Part shown: one piece after another, positions 39,678 to 48,706 of the stretch
Layout: every line of letters begins with the position of its first letter
Numbering within the stretch: the first letter of the stretch is position 1
From: a virus
DNA: 49,374 bases
Strand: one strand, 5' to 3'
IMG/VR virus record: IMGVR_UViG_3300030329_001951
Location: 1 to 49,374 of that record
The notes under the pieces: generated by a model
Seen by the model: only the letters and a program-made list of their open reading frames with translations
The model's database searches: none
Told to the model about the DNA's origin: nothing
Translations under genes and position numbers: made by a program

Positions 39678-40598
39678 CTATCCGAACAAGTTATCTACAC
39701 CACCGTCAAGGCCTAAAATCCCATCAAATATATCATCATCAGGGTTCTTTTGTCCTCCTTGACTGTTGGCTCCACTAGCGGATGCAGGCATGTTTTGAAC
39801 GCTCTTCATTTGACGTAACATATCTTCTTTTGTAGATTGTGCTGTATTTGCAGCAACACGATCCTTATTTAAGATCACATGCACATCATCTAAAGTTAGT
39901 ATATGTGTTTTAGCTTTCTCTAGAAAACCTTCGAATTGCTCATCTGTCATATTGTTTCTCTTTTTAAACTCAAGTTCCTCTTTTTTCCTCTGAAGTTTAG
40001 CTTGAGCTTGATTAGCTCTTTCTTTTTCAGATTCAATCATAGTATTAACTCTCTGTTTAACGATACCATCGACATGAGCATTCATTAGCTTTGCACTATC
40101 TGATTCAGGATTAGACATTGCTTCACTTTGATTAAATTCAAAGTTTTCATCAATGCCTAGTTGATCTTGAATAGATGGAGCAGGCTGACCACCATTTACT
40201 AGGTATTCTCTAACATGTTCTACTAAACCGCTATCCTCTTTCATTGCATTAAGAACTGGAACAAAAGGCTCTAAGTCCTTATATTCTTCTGCTCTTCTGA
40301 CAGCTTCACGACTGCTATCTGCATATCGTTTTTTGTACGGGTTGCTATCATTTTCCCAGTCCACGTTGTTGGAGCCAAGGTCATTATTAGTGTGGGTTAC
40401 CTGTTCGGAGCCACTTGGTTGACTTTGGGTTACCTCAGTGTCGTCTTGTATTGCACCATTTACTTGGTTCTCTAACGCCTCAAAAAATCCATCAGAGCCA
40501 GATCCTGATTGCTTTACTTCAGCAGAAGCTGCGGCATCCTCTATAGAATCGCCTTGCATACCAATTTCTGGGTTACCTTTGGTTTGTTCTTCAGACAT
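39678..40598 (-). CDS. Scaffold protein
   Basis: 306 residues between portal and major capsid genes, acidic and Gln/Asn/Ser-rich. It has an unstructured N-terminus (1-100), a helical middle with a strong coiled coil (AQAKLQRKKEELEFKKRNN, about 198-216) and an acidic C-terminus ending GGVDNLFG. This is the common make-up of tailed-phage scaffolds, which line the growing prohead and leave before or during packaging. AGGAGAAG precedes the ATG. No protease gene was found, so scaffold exit may be without cleavage. Confidence 0.75.
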   Translation of the reverse strand: MSEEQTKGNPEIGMQGDSIEDAAASAEVKQSGSGSDGFFEALENQVNGAIQDDTEVTQSQPSGSEQVTHTNNDLGSNNVDWENDSNPYKKRYADSSREAVRRAEEYKDLEPFVPVLNAMKEDSGLVEHVREYLVNGGQPAPSIQDQLGIDENFEFNQSEAMSNPESDSAKLMNAHVDGIVKQRVNTMIESEKERANQAQAKLQRKKEELEFKKRNNMTDEQFEGFLEKAKTHILTLDDVHVILNKDRVAANTAQSTKEDMLRQMKSVQNMPASASGANSQGGQKNPDDDIFDGILGLDGGVDNLFG

Positions 40599-40635
40599 AT
40601 CTCTTCTCCTTTTAGTTAAAAAACTTTATCGTAAT

Positions 40636-42936
40636 CTAATCATTTTTGTCCTTCATTTGCAACTGTTTCTCAAAAAGCTTTAAATTATTTTCCATTTTAC
40701 CTTTTTGAAGATCGGCTACATTCTGAAGTGCTCCTCGCAGATTATTCTGTTCTGCTTGGGTTTGCAAGAACTCTTTTTCAGTTCTAGTTTTAGCTTGTTC
40801 TTTCTTTTTTGTCAGCTCCATTTCTGCTTGCATGACTTTACCTTTAATGCCAGATTGTACCAATTGTCTTTCAAGCGTTTCAATAGTGCCTTCTTTATCC
40901 TTAACAGCTTCGGATAATTGTTGTACCTGGCCTTGTAGTTGTGAGTATAATGATTTTCTTTTGACAATATTCTCCTTATTTCTTAAATCTGTTTCAGCTA
41001 AAACTGCTATATCATCTACAACTCCAAGTTGCATTAATTGTTTTAACTCTTCCAGATATGCCCATCTATTTACAGGTAATGTGGATCCAGCTACTATTCG
41101 TATGTCAAACTTAGCACTAGAATAATCCATAGATTTCCCAATAGCTTCTCCCATATCATTATAGATAGGTACATTAATATCTACTGTTTTACCTTCTGCA
41201 ATAGCATTTGGCTGGATAATTCTGAATCTCTTTTCTGCAGTATAAACAGCTTGAGAGAATTGTTGAATTACCTTACCCATTTGTTTTAGTCCTGGTTCAA
41301 TAGCATTTTTCATCCATTGCTTTATTCTTCTTGTTCCATACTCATCTAATGCCAACATGCCTCTAAATGTTTCATGTTGCTGCTGAGTATCTCCTTGCAT
41401 AGATGCATAGATACCAGCTAAGTATTCCATATCAGATTTCCCTTGCTGGACTATACTAAAAAATGCATTTGATAATGGAGCAGGCATCACTGGGGTTGGT
41501 CTTTCTACACCTGGCCGCACAGGTAAAAGAGCCCCAGGAGCGGCTGAATATTTTTCCCATAGCTCTGCATCGATGGAGCCTTCTTCAAACATCCATCTTA
41601 AACTTGATCCCAGTGAAGCATTATGCACCATAATTTGATGTGCTTTATTCATCTCTTGTTGCTTTCCTACAAGTGGAGATACAGCACTAATTGGATATGG
41701 AGTACCAGTCCATTTAAAATGAAAAGGTACAACAGGATATTCTTCTACGGTCTCAGGAAGAACCTGTTCATATAATAATTTATCTCCTGCAACACAAGTT
41801 TGTTTTATTCTAGTTCCAAAGAAATTAATTGAATCTATAATATTTTTAGCAAACTCCTCATTCTCAGAAATAATTTTAAATTCCTTTTCTGATATCACTT
41901 GATTTTCAATTTTAGAAGCTTTTGCTTGAAGATCACTCATATATTGTTGCCTTGCTCCATCCAATTGTGCAGCCATCATTTCTTGAGCTTTCTTCATTTC
42001 AAGTTCATATCTTTCAGGTATCATTTCTCCTGATTGAACAGCTTGCTCCATTTGTTTTTGCTGTTCTAATAGTTTAACTTGGAGCTCTGCTTGTAGTTCT
42101 TTTATTTTAACTTTTACTTGTTCTGTAATAGCCTTCATTTCTTCTTCTGAAGGAGGAACTTTAAAAAATACATTTACATAAGGAACTTTTACTTTTTCAT
42201 AAACCTCAAAGAACTCAACAAGTTCATCCATCTCGCCTTCAGGTTTAATTCCCATATTGCTTTGTTCAGCACTGTCATTATAGCTAAACAATTTATGCTC
42301 TGTATCTCCCATTGCTCTAAGTGTCCAAGATTTTTGGGACTGCTCATCAGAACTTGCCTTGTCTATTTTCCTTGTGAATTTAGGAAATATCTTTTTAAGG
42401 TGATTTTTAGGAAGGACCTTGCGGATAAGAATGTAAGCAGCATCTCTGAGGAGCATGTCCCTAGACTTTGGGTCTACATATAAATCAAATGGTTCTGGCT
42501 GCTGAACAACAACCTCTCCCATTCCATTGTCCATATTTCTATCAACTGAAACTAAAAGATAACCAACTCCCTTACATATAGCATCATTTATAGCATTAGC
42601 ATATAAAGTAGTTCCATCAGAAAGATTCCATATGTAATCAGCTAAATCAGAAAATACTGCAGCTACATCACTATCAGAACCTTCTGTTCCTACAGCTTGC
42701 CATCTCGGTTGCTGTGCTGTTGCATAAAAATTTAACATCTCTACTACAGGTAATATCCTGTTTATAGTAAATGTAGGCATGCCTTGATCTTTCAATGCAT
42801 CTTTTTCTTCTTGAGTTAATTGTTGGTCATGAGCAAAATCATATCCTTTTTGATTTACTAATTCCCATTGTTTTCTTGTCCAGTTGTTAGATAGATTATA
42901 TAATTGTCTAACTCTATCTGCTTTTTTCTTTGCCAT
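40636..42936 (-). CDS. Portal protein (P22-like)
   Basis: 766 residues, the dodecameric ring through which DNA enters and leaves. P22-family marks are the N-terminal helix, then FTINRILPVVEMLNFYATAQ with QPRW (56-79), GVGYLLVSVDRN (123-134) and a strand-rich wing. An insertion of highly charged coiled coil (about 263-348, with LQAELQVKLLEQQKQMEQAV) and a long C-terminal coiled coil (about 670-760) make it larger than P22 gp1. The C-terminal helices may form a barrel reaching into the capsid. AGGAGTTTAA precedes the ATG. Confidence 0.8.
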   Translation of the reverse strand: MAKKKADRVRQLYNLSNNWTRKQWELVNQKGYDFAHDQQLTQEEKDALKDQGMPTFTINRILPVVEMLNFYATAQQPRWQAVGTEGSDSDVAAVFSDLADYIWNLSDGTTLYANAINDAICKGVGYLLVSVDRNMDNGMGEVVVQQPEPFDLYVDPKSRDMLLRDAAYILIRKVLPKNHLKKIFPKFTRKIDKASSDEQSQKSWTLRAMGDTEHKLFSYNDSAEQSNMGIKPEGEMDELVEFFEVYEKVKVPYVNVFFKVPPSEEEMKAITEQVKVKIKELQAELQVKLLEQQKQMEQAVQSGEMIPERYELEMKKAQEMMAAQLDGARQQYMSDLQAKASKIENQVISEKEFKIISENEEFAKNIIDSINFFGTRIKQTCVAGDKLLYEQVLPETVEEYPVVPFHFKWTGTPYPISAVSPLVGKQQEMNKAHQIMVHNASLGSSLRWMFEEGSIDAELWEKYSAAPGALLPVRPGVERPTPVMPAPLSNAFFSIVQQGKSDMEYLAGIYASMQGDTQQQHETFRGMLALDEYGTRRIKQWMKNAIEPGLKQMGKVIQQFSQAVYTAEKRFRIIQPNAIAEGKTVDINVPIYNDMGEAIGKSMDYSSAKFDIRIVAGSTLPVNRWAYLEELKQLMQLGVVDDIAVLAETDLRNKENIVKRKSLYSQLQGQVQQLSEAVKDKEGTIETLERQLVQSGIKGKVMQAEMELTKKKEQAKTRTEKEFLQTQAEQNNLRGALQNVADLQKGKMENNLKLFEKQLQMKDKND

Positions 42937-42944
42937 TTAAACTC

Positions 42945-43304
42945 CTAAAAATCCAATAATAAACTAAATTTGTAGTCCATAGGAAGATCCCCCATAGACG
43001 TATTTTTTTCTAATTTTAAACTATAAGAATCTAAAGGGTTATCATAACTTAATGAATAATAAGCCTCTTTAATATCCCTACTTATACTTTTATTTAATCT
43101 TGCAGGATTGCTATAATCCCTTACTATAGATTTGCCTATAAGGTCAAATGCTGATGTATCCACTTTAAAATTTCCAAAATCTAAACTTGACTCTGGAAGC
43201 TTTAATCCTAAAAAATTCATTTTATCTACAAGCGAAGTATCTTTCTTTTCTTTTGTATCTAATGTAAAAGGTTTGTAGCTACTTGATTTTAAATTTTTAT
43301 TCAT
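42945..43304 (-). CDS. Hypothetical protein between transglycosylase and portal genes
   Basis: 119 residues. It opens with a Lys/Asp-rich, probably flexible stretch and has an amphipathic middle (KMNFLGLKLPESSLDFGNF, then VDTSAFDLIGKSIVRDYSN). No motif I recognise. It starts one base from the upstream stop. It may be a minor head protein or a portal-assembly factor. Confidence 0.5.
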   Translation of the reverse strand: MNKNLKSSSYKPFTLDTKEKKDTSLVDKMNFLGLKLPESSLDFGNFKVDTSAFDLIGKSIVRDYSNPARLNKSISRDIKEAYYSLSYDNPLDSYSLKLEKNTSMGDLPMDYKFSLLLDF

Positions 43305-44152
43305 TACGGTTTTACAACTCCTGGGTTGGTAATAATACCAGATCCTACATTAAATCCTTGTCCTGTTATTTTAGAGTTTCTAGATAAAAGTTTGTCAGCA
43401 TCAAGTAATGCTTGGTTCCATCTGTCCATTTTTTGAGTTACAAAGAAATTAATTAATGCTGGATCCTGACCTGCCTTTGGATCTAAAGCCATCTTTTCAT
43501 AAAAGTTCTTTTTAGCTTCTGCAGATGTAATCTTCCTAGTTAAAATTTTCTTTTTAGTGGTAGGTGTAATATATCCCTGACTTTCAACATAATCTAAGAA
43601 CTTAGTTTGAGTTTTTGGTTTCATATTTTTAAACATGTTTCTTAAATACCCAGGCCTATCCTTATCTTCAGAAACTTTAATATAATTACCAGTTTTAGGA
43701 TCTATAGCTAATTTTCCTCGAGTCCCAGACCAAATTCCTCCTCCTCTAGAGTGGCTAGATAGTATAACCTCAGATCCATAAGGACCTTGTTGCCAGCTCA
43801 AATAGCTCCATAATGCTGGATTTATATTTGTATATTTATTGCCATAATCAGCTTTCTTTTTTGAGAATTGATTTAAGAATGTTTCAGTCTGCCATCCTAC
43901 ATCAAGAAAAGGAACTCCTGTTGGAGGAATATATTTTCTGGGATCCATTTGAAAAGCTCCTTGATATACACGACCTCCACTCTTAGCACTTCTTGATAGT
44001 CCAGGATTTTCTATTAACAATGCAGCATAGAGTTCACGCTCAGATATATTTCCAAGTCCATTTGGCTGCTTTTTTAACCAAGCTGAAAAAGTGCTATCAA
44101 CCTGATTCATAAATTTTTCTTGATCTGGAGTTAATTTAGTATAATTACTCAT
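43304..44152 (-). CDS. Transglycosylase/lysozyme-like domain protein
   Basis: 282 residues from ATG 44152, chosen because ATGA overlaps the terminase stop; the TTG four codons upstream is less likely. LLIENPGLSRSAKSGGRVYQ with GAFQMD (45-70) resembles the catalytic Glu block and G-L-M-Q-I block of soluble lytic transglycosylases, with E48 as candidate acid. NPALWSYLSWQQGPYG (about 112-127) resembles the later A-x-x-Y-N-x-G block. The enzyme would open peptidoglycan. Placed between terminase and portal, it is more likely a virion-borne wall-opening enzyme than the lysis endolysin. The second half is basic and unassigned. Confidence 0.55.
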   Translation of the reverse strand: MSNYTKLTPDQEKFMNQVDSTFSAWLKKQPNGLGNISERELYAALLIENPGLSRSAKSGGRVYQGAFQMDPRKYIPPTGVPFLDVGWQTETFLNQFSKKKADYGNKYTNINPALWSYLSWQQGPYGSEVILSSHSRGGGIWSGTRGKLAIDPKTGNYIKVSEDKDRPGYLRNMFKNMKPKTQTKFLDYVESQGYITPTTKKKILTRKITSAEAKKNFYEKMALDPKAGQDPALINFFVTQKMDRWNQALLDADKLLSRNSKITGQGFNVGSGIITNPGVVKP

Positions 44153-45702
44153 GCTACTACCCAATTTTTAGGCTTCTTTTTCTTTTTATACCATGATCCT
44201 TTTGACTCTTCTAATCCTTGAGGTGGATGCGAATACTTGCAAGCATATGCTAATGCATCTATAGTATCGTCATGAGCCATACGTGGACCGAATGTTGTAA
44301 TCTCTCTATGTAAATCATAGTGAGTTTTCTTTATATGTATCTGCCCTACAGCAAATCGTTGTGCTAATATCTCTTGTATTCTATCTCTCTTACTCATTCT
44401 ATTACCAGGTTTCTCTTCTTTGAATGCAATATTAAATTCATTCCTTCTTCTCATTTCTGCTCTAACAGCTTGAAATACAGGCTTAGACATTGTTGTATCT
44501 TCTATTGTAAATAGAACTGGATTATAGAAACTAGCTTGATCAAACATGTAATCTACAATACCTTTCTTCTCTGTACCAGGAACACCCAGTACAGGTAGTG
44601 TTCTATTTCTTATATAATCAAGAACATAAATATTATTATCTGGAGTAACAGCGATAACAATAAGGACGCTATAATCAGAGTTCCTTCTAGCACTATCAGT
44701 AGCGGGATCCACACCCACAAAAACATTACATGGTTTTGGATCATCACCTTCAGGTACGACAAATGATAGCCCACTATCTGCATCTTTAACAAACTGTCCA
44801 TCCCAAAATTTAATATGATCTCTAGTAAAGATAGCATCTTCCTCGCTCTGAACCTCCATCATGTATTCTTGATAAAATTTATGGGGAGTCCCACTATCAG
44901 CATAGAACTTCTTTTTACGCTCCATTTCCTTATGACCAAACCAGCTGGGCCATAATACTCCACCATCTTCTAATAATGCTTTATATGTTATCACTTTCCA
45001 GGAATAATCTTTATTTTCTTTTTTTGCTTGCTCGTAACCTACTAATATTTTCTGAATAAAACTATCATAATGTACTGGTGTCCCATTAATTCTTAATCTT
45101 CCCGTTTTCGGTTCGAGTGCAGGAAAGACGACAGCAGTAACGAGGTTGGATATTTTTGACCTCGATTCTGGCGTGACTGTGTTATTCTCATCTTCAAAGT
45201 CATCAAGTACAATAAGATCATAACGCTTATGTAACTTGGCACCGCCACGAATACCAGATAGATTACTCTTACTAATGAGCTTGCAATTGTTTTTAAGTTC
45301 AATATCATCTTCTGTCCATTTTCTACCTTTTAAGTCACCAAAGTAATATCTTATTCTATCATTGTACTCAAGATGATACTTAATGTAATCAAGATTTGGT
45401 ACAGATATTTTACTACTAGCAGCAACCCAACCATAGAAAAGGGGTTCTTTTGAAAATACAAAGTCGTGTAATATATTGCATTTAGTAAGTACTGTTTTGC
45501 CATGGCCCCTTGGTAGTATAACTGCTAATTGTCTTTGATCATAATCCATTAATGAATCACATACTTCATAATGAAAGAATGGAGTTTCACTTCTTTTAAA
45601 GTCATCAGGAAGAAATAGCTTTCCAAAAGCTACTAAATCTTTCTTGGCTAGTTCTAAATGCTGTTCTAACTTAGAGATATCACCTGAATTTATATTCGCC
45701 AT
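44149..45702 (-). CDS. terL: Large terminase subunit
   Basis: 517 residues, the DNA-packaging motor and nuclease. ATPase: Walker A PRGHGKT (64-70), Walker B YDLIVLDDFE (161-170), then SRSKISNLV coupling region. Nuclease (RNase-H fold): VGVDPATD (329-336), D343 in RRNSDYSVL, IEDTTMSKP (400-408) and HDDTIDALAYA (477-487). All key acidic residues are present and length is normal. It overlaps the preceding 580-residue gene's stop and the next gene's start, so is translated in a chain. It works with the small subunit (47444-48175) and the portal. Confidence 0.95.
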   Translation of the reverse strand: MANINSGDISKLEQHLELAKKDLVAFGKLFLPDDFKRSETPFFHYEVCDSLMDYDQRQLAVILPRGHGKTVLTKCNILHDFVFSKEPLFYGWVAASSKISVPNLDYIKYHLEYNDRIRYYFGDLKGRKWTEDDIELKNNCKLISKSNLSGIRGGAKLHKRYDLIVLDDFEDENNTVTPESRSKISNLVTAVVFPALEPKTGRLRINGTPVHYDSFIQKILVGYEQAKKENKDYSWKVITYKALLEDGGVLWPSWFGHKEMERKKKFYADSGTPHKFYQEYMMEVQSEEDAIFTRDHIKFWDGQFVKDADSGLSFVVPEGDDPKPCNVFVGVDPATDSARRNSDYSVLIVIAVTPDNNIYVLDYIRNRTLPVLGVPGTEKKGIVDYMFDQASFYNPVLFTIEDTTMSKPVFQAVRAEMRRRNEFNIAFKEEKPGNRMSKRDRIQEILAQRFAVGQIHIKKTHYDLHREITTFGPRMAHDDTIDALAYACKYSHPPQGLEESKGSWYKKKKKPKNWVVA

Positions 45703-47444
45703 TATCTATTCATTGAACTAAATCCAGATAGTCCGCTTGCAGCATATTCTTTAGCCATAGTTTCTGGATTGAAGCTTGAATATGTAGTAAAATAATCAAC
45801 AGCCATATCTCTTATCCAAGGTTGAGATTCTAATGAATGAGGATCTAGTTCATTTAAAGGTCTAGTCGCACTATCCATTAGTTGATGGAATCCGCTACCC
45901 TTGCTTGGACTGTTAAATTTGGAATCTATCCATTGTTCAAAAGACCACTCCCTTATATAAGGCATAGTATTTTGCTCTACATTCCAAAGTTTTACTAATC
46001 CTGCCGCAGTCTTACGATCTCTTTCAGGCCTTTTATCATCATCGGTCATATAATCACTGGCATCTATAGCTCCTCCAGTCAAAAAAGCGTCTTCATTGTC
46101 AAATAAGTCTAAGACAGTTGCTTCTCTTTCTTCTTGCTCTAAAGATTGATCTCCAACTCTTCCTCCTTCTGAAAGCTTTTCGACACCATATTCTGATCGA
46201 TAGTCCTCCATAGTATACCCTGCTTCAGATGGGTTCCAAACTTCATTTTCATCCCAAGTAAAAGAATGTTCTCCATGTCTTATAAAACTAAGATCTGATG
46301 TTCCTCTTCCTAAAAGGTATTGAGCTTTCTTTGATTGAACCTCACTACCTGGTGTATTTGATAGGTTTTGAAGTTCCTTTGCTATATATTTTGTATCTTC
46401 CCATCCTTTTAATTGGTCCTTATCAAACGGACTATCACCAACACTTGGTATATCTAGGTTTAATCCTGAAGCGGTAAGTGATTGAAGTTCATCAGGAACG
46501 CCTGTGAACTTTCCTGTTGCAGTATCATAATCTCCATAATTTTGACCATAATTTGAATCTAAAACATTTACCAATCCACCTTCTTCATATCCTTTGACTT
46601 TATCAAAAACTTTATCCCTCTTTTCTATTTTGCCTCCTTTATTCTTTTCTTGCACACCTGTTACTGTAGCTGTAGGTCTTCCTTTTTTACTACCATATCC
46701 AGTAACATCATACCAGTCTTCTGTATGGAATGGATCTAATTGACTTCCATGCGCAGCTGGATAAGTCCCATACTGAGATCCATAGTCAGCTTTCTGTTGT
46801 CCTGATTTCAGAGCTTTTACAATAGCTAATATCTCTCTACCTTCCTTGATATCAGTAAAAAGTTTATCACCTTTAGGATCATTCTTCAACTGCTGATTAA
46901 ACTTTTCTTTATCATAATATTGGGTTCGATTTATTTGTTCATCTAAACTCCCCGAATAGCCCTCTGGATAGCCTAAATACTTGTACTTTCCTGTTCTTCC
47001 TGCACTGCCTAGAGGTTCATGGTCTCTGGTAATCGAATAAGGTTGGATATCTTTATCAAAAGCACGCTGTAGTAATTGATTTACCTCATCAATAGTCCCT
47101 TGAGGTAAAGTCCTATGATCCTCAGGAATTATGTGTAGTTCTTCAGGAACATCCTTACCGTTTCTCTTATAATGTTTCCACACATCCTCACGTGTAACAT
47201 ACTCATCCTTAACATATCCACCATCTTCAAATCCCTGAATAATGCTTTGTGATTCTTCTTCTATAAACTTATCCATTATGCTATTTACCTTGCCGCCTCC
47301 CTTAAAGCCAGGCACATCAATAGCCTTAAAAATTTTATCAGCAGAAGCTCCAACTAACTTCCCTAATTTATTTTGTTGCTTTTTATTCAAAACAACCTCC
47401 CCTGGTGTTAACATTGCAGGGACTGTATCTGTTTTCTTTGCCAT
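45702..47444 (-). CDS. Protein of unknown role between the terminase genes, with repeated GG-V motif
   Basis: 580 residues with AAGGAG before the ATG. The opening TDTVPAMLTPGEVVLNKKQQ (5-24) is a segment often seen in phage tape-measure or internal proteins. Short copies of G-F/Y-x-x-G-G-x-V recur: GFKGGGKV (46-53), GFEDGGYV (71-78), GYEEGGLV (285-292), plus SEGGRVGD further on. These are spaced through otherwise polar, acidic, probably flexible text. It lies where podoviruses seldom have a gene this large. It may be a virion protein cleaved or packed beside the portal. No fold assigned. Confidence 0.5.
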   Translation of the reverse strand: MAKKTDTVPAMLTPGEVVLNKKQQNKLGKLVGASADKIFKAIDVPGFKGGGKVNSIMDKFIEEESQSIIQGFEDGGYVKDEYVTREDVWKHYKRNGKDVPEELHIIPEDHRTLPQGTIDEVNQLLQRAFDKDIQPYSITRDHEPLGSAGRTGKYKYLGYPEGYSGSLDEQINRTQYYDKEKFNQQLKNDPKGDKLFTDIKEGREILAIVKALKSGQQKADYGSQYGTYPAAHGSQLDPFHTEDWYDVTGYGSKKGRPTATVTGVQEKNKGGKIEKRDKVFDKVKGYEEGGLVNVLDSNYGQNYGDYDTATGKFTGVPDELQSLTASGLNLDIPSVGDSPFDKDQLKGWEDTKYIAKELQNLSNTPGSEVQSKKAQYLLGRGTSDLSFIRHGEHSFTWDENEVWNPSEAGYTMEDYRSEYGVEKLSEGGRVGDQSLEQEEREATVLDLFDNEDAFLTGGAIDASDYMTDDDKRPERDRKTAAGLVKLWNVEQNTMPYIREWSFEQWIDSKFNSPSKGSGFHQLMDSATRPLNELDPHSLESQPWIRDMAVDYFTTYSSFNPETMAKEYAASGLSGFSSMNR

Positions 47445-48175
47445 TATTTTATCTCCTTTGGCCGATCCTTTACTTCTTCATATTCGCTGTCGCTTATCAT
47501 TTGAAACGCAGCCCCTGTGACTTGCGTTACGGTGGTCTTATTCTTATCTTCTAAATCCATAATATCAGCCAGCTTAAATAGAGCCTTTAGCCTGGTATCT
47601 GGTTTTTCTGCTGTTAATGCCTCATCTTTAATGCCTTTTAGAACAAGCTTTTCATCAATGCTTAGTTCTTTCATTATAGGCTTTAATTCTTCTTTCATAG
47701 CTGTTCTTATCCTCGAAGTTTTGACCAGCTGTCCTGCACGAACCTTAGCATAGCCTGGATTATTTGTTGGAAAAGCTTTAATGTAAGCTTGCTCAATTGC
47801 CATACCTTTTGACCAGTACTGAATAAAAAGCTCTTCCCTTGTATTAAGACTAGTTCTTTCAGAAATTTGATTGTCTCTTTCAACTCCACCTCCTATTGAG
47901 TATATGTTTATACGCCTAGACGTATCCATCTTGTTCTTTGGGGACACGACAAACGTACCTGTGCATGTTCCCACGTAATGTATAGTTCGGTTTTTGCCTG
48001 CAGGCTTAACCATTTTACCTTTTCTTAGAATCTGGATTATGCATCCATCATCAGCTAATACCCAGTCACCTACGTGACTATCCCTCCAGTCCCTAAGAAA
48101 GGTAATATCTTCTGGGACTTCCTCGATTGATTCAAATACTGTATGCTGTATCTTATTTACTTTATAATATCTCAT
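47444..48175 (-). CDS. terS: Small terminase subunit with an extra N-terminal domain
   Basis: 243 residues. Residues 107-165 (SLNTREELFIQYWSKGMAIE, then QAYIKAFPT...AKVRAGQLVKTSRIRTAM) match the helix-turn-helix and helical core of small terminases that recognise the packaging site. It is followed by a helical region and an acidic/basic tail. Residues 1-95 are an added domain, strand-rich (VGDWVLADDGCIIQILRKGK, about 35-54), SH3-like in look, not normal in the family. Its start lies eight bases from a GC-rich hairpin that hides its ribosome-binding site. It is the first large gene of the late operon and adjoins terL via one gene. Confidence 0.75.
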   Translation of the reverse strand: MRYYKVNKIQHTVFESIEEVPEDITFLRDWRDSHVGDWVLADDGCIIQILRKGKMVKPAGKNRTIHYVGTCTGTFVVSPKNKMDTSRRINIYSIGGGVERDNQISERTSLNTREELFIQYWSKGMAIEQAYIKAFPTNNPGYAKVRAGQLVKTSRIRTAMKEELKPIMKELSIDEKLVLKGIKDEALTAEKPDTRLKALFKLADIMDLEDKNKTTVTQVTGAAFQMISDSEYEEVKDRPKEIK

Positions 48176-48183
48176 ATATCAAA

Positions 48184-48201
48184 GCCCCCTGCCAAGGGGG
48201 C
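48184..48201 (-). promoter_or_regulatory. Hairpin that covers the terS ribosome-binding site
   Basis: On the minus strand GCCCCCT pairs with AGGGGGC over seven bases around loop TGGC. The 3' arm AGGGGG is the only Shine-Dalgarno-like sequence before the ATG of terS, at normal distance. Folding would block ribosomes, so terS may need unfolding or low-level translation. A short TTT follows, so partial termination is also possible. Confidence 0.6.
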
Positions 48202-48208
48202 GGTTGAC

Positions 48209-48379
48209 CTAAGCAAGGCCTAATATATCACTTTCTAAATATTTACGTAATTCTTCAGGAACTTCAAACATCATATCTCCAACCTCAAATACTGGTGTAT
48301 CATCTTCAACATATTCTTCAATACTTTCAATATCATCAGTATCAGGATTATATATAATCTTTAACTTGTATGTCTTCAT
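48209..48379 (-). CDS. Small acidic protein, first gene of the late operon
   Basis: 56 residues from ATG 48379, behind AGAGGAGCTACC; an upstream extension to 48502 would run through the terminator-like hairpin and is rejected. Strongly acidic (PDTDDIESIEEYVEDDTPVF), with a few strands (YKLKIIY; FEVGDMMFEV). Possibly a DNA-mimic or a small assembly factor, judged only from charge. It sits between the predicted late promoter and terS. Confidence 0.6.
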   Translation of the reverse strand: MKTYKLKIIYNPDTDDIESIEEYVEDDTPVFEVGDMMFEVPEELRKYLESDILGLA

Positions 48380-48403
48380 GGTAGCTCCTCTGTATTGGGT
48401 GTA

Positions 48404-48435
48404 ATTCTCCCTGTAAGACGGGAGAGTCTTTTTTT
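48404..48435 (+). terminator. Intrinsic terminator on the plus strand
   Basis: TCTCCC (48406-48411) pairs with GGGAGA (48420-48425), extended by two more pairs, with loop TGTAAGAC, then seven T. It is oriented to stop plus-strand transcripts, antisense to the start of the late operon. On the minus strand it has no U-run. Confidence 0.7.
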
Positions 48436-48706
48436 CGAGCTTTAACCTTGAACTTCCTCTAAGCCAGTCATTGCTCCCATACTTAGATTTATAACAAGAC
48501 AATTTCTGTTAACTGTCGGGGGAATCCTGAACCTCTATATGAGGGGGCAACCCAACTTCTGACCCTCGAAGCAGAACTATTGCAAGTGTACTTAAAGGGT
48601 GATAATCCTAAGATTGCTAACTGTGTAATATAACCTATATTTTAGAAATTACCAAAAGGTTTTAAAAATTATAGCATTTTATCGTGTGGCTTTATATATA
48701 GTAGTA
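48436..48706 (+). other. Non-coding control region with small hairpins; possible small RNA
   Basis: No gene found. Hairpins on the plus strand: CCTC-TATAT-GAGG near 48532-48544 and TTCTG...CAGAA near 48558-48577. It is bounded by two plus-strand terminators, so a short plus-strand RNA ending at the second (48707-48727) is possible. The minus-strand late promoter lies inside. Confidence 0.4.
48627..48655 (-). promoter_or_regulatory. Candidate late-operon promoter (sigma70-like)
   Basis: On the minus strand TTGGTA (48655-48650) and TATATT (48632-48627) are separated by exactly 17 bases. This is 4 of 6 and 5 of 6 against the -35 and -10 consensus. It is the best such pair I found in the divergent control region and points at the late operon, whose first start codon lies about 240 bases downstream. 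AT-rich DNA makes chance matches easy. Confidence 0.5.

Noticed and set aside
6779-48379. Numerous plus-strand frames of 60-166 residues opposite the late operon (for example 32663-33163)
   Set aside because: They mirror the real genes' codons, lack ribosome sites and show no protein-like pattern.
48404-48435. Attenuator of the late operon on the minus strand
   Set aside because: The T-run is on the plus strand only; on the minus strand the stem is followed by AATTACACCC.
48380-48502. N-terminal extension of the first late gene to 97 residues
   Set aside because: It would be translated through the hairpin, has no ribosome site, and AGAGGAG is spaced for ATG at 48379.
48500-48600. tRNA gene on either strand
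   Set aside because: GGTTCAGGATTC on the minus strand recalls a T-arm, but the stem does not pair and no acceptor or anticodon arm fits.
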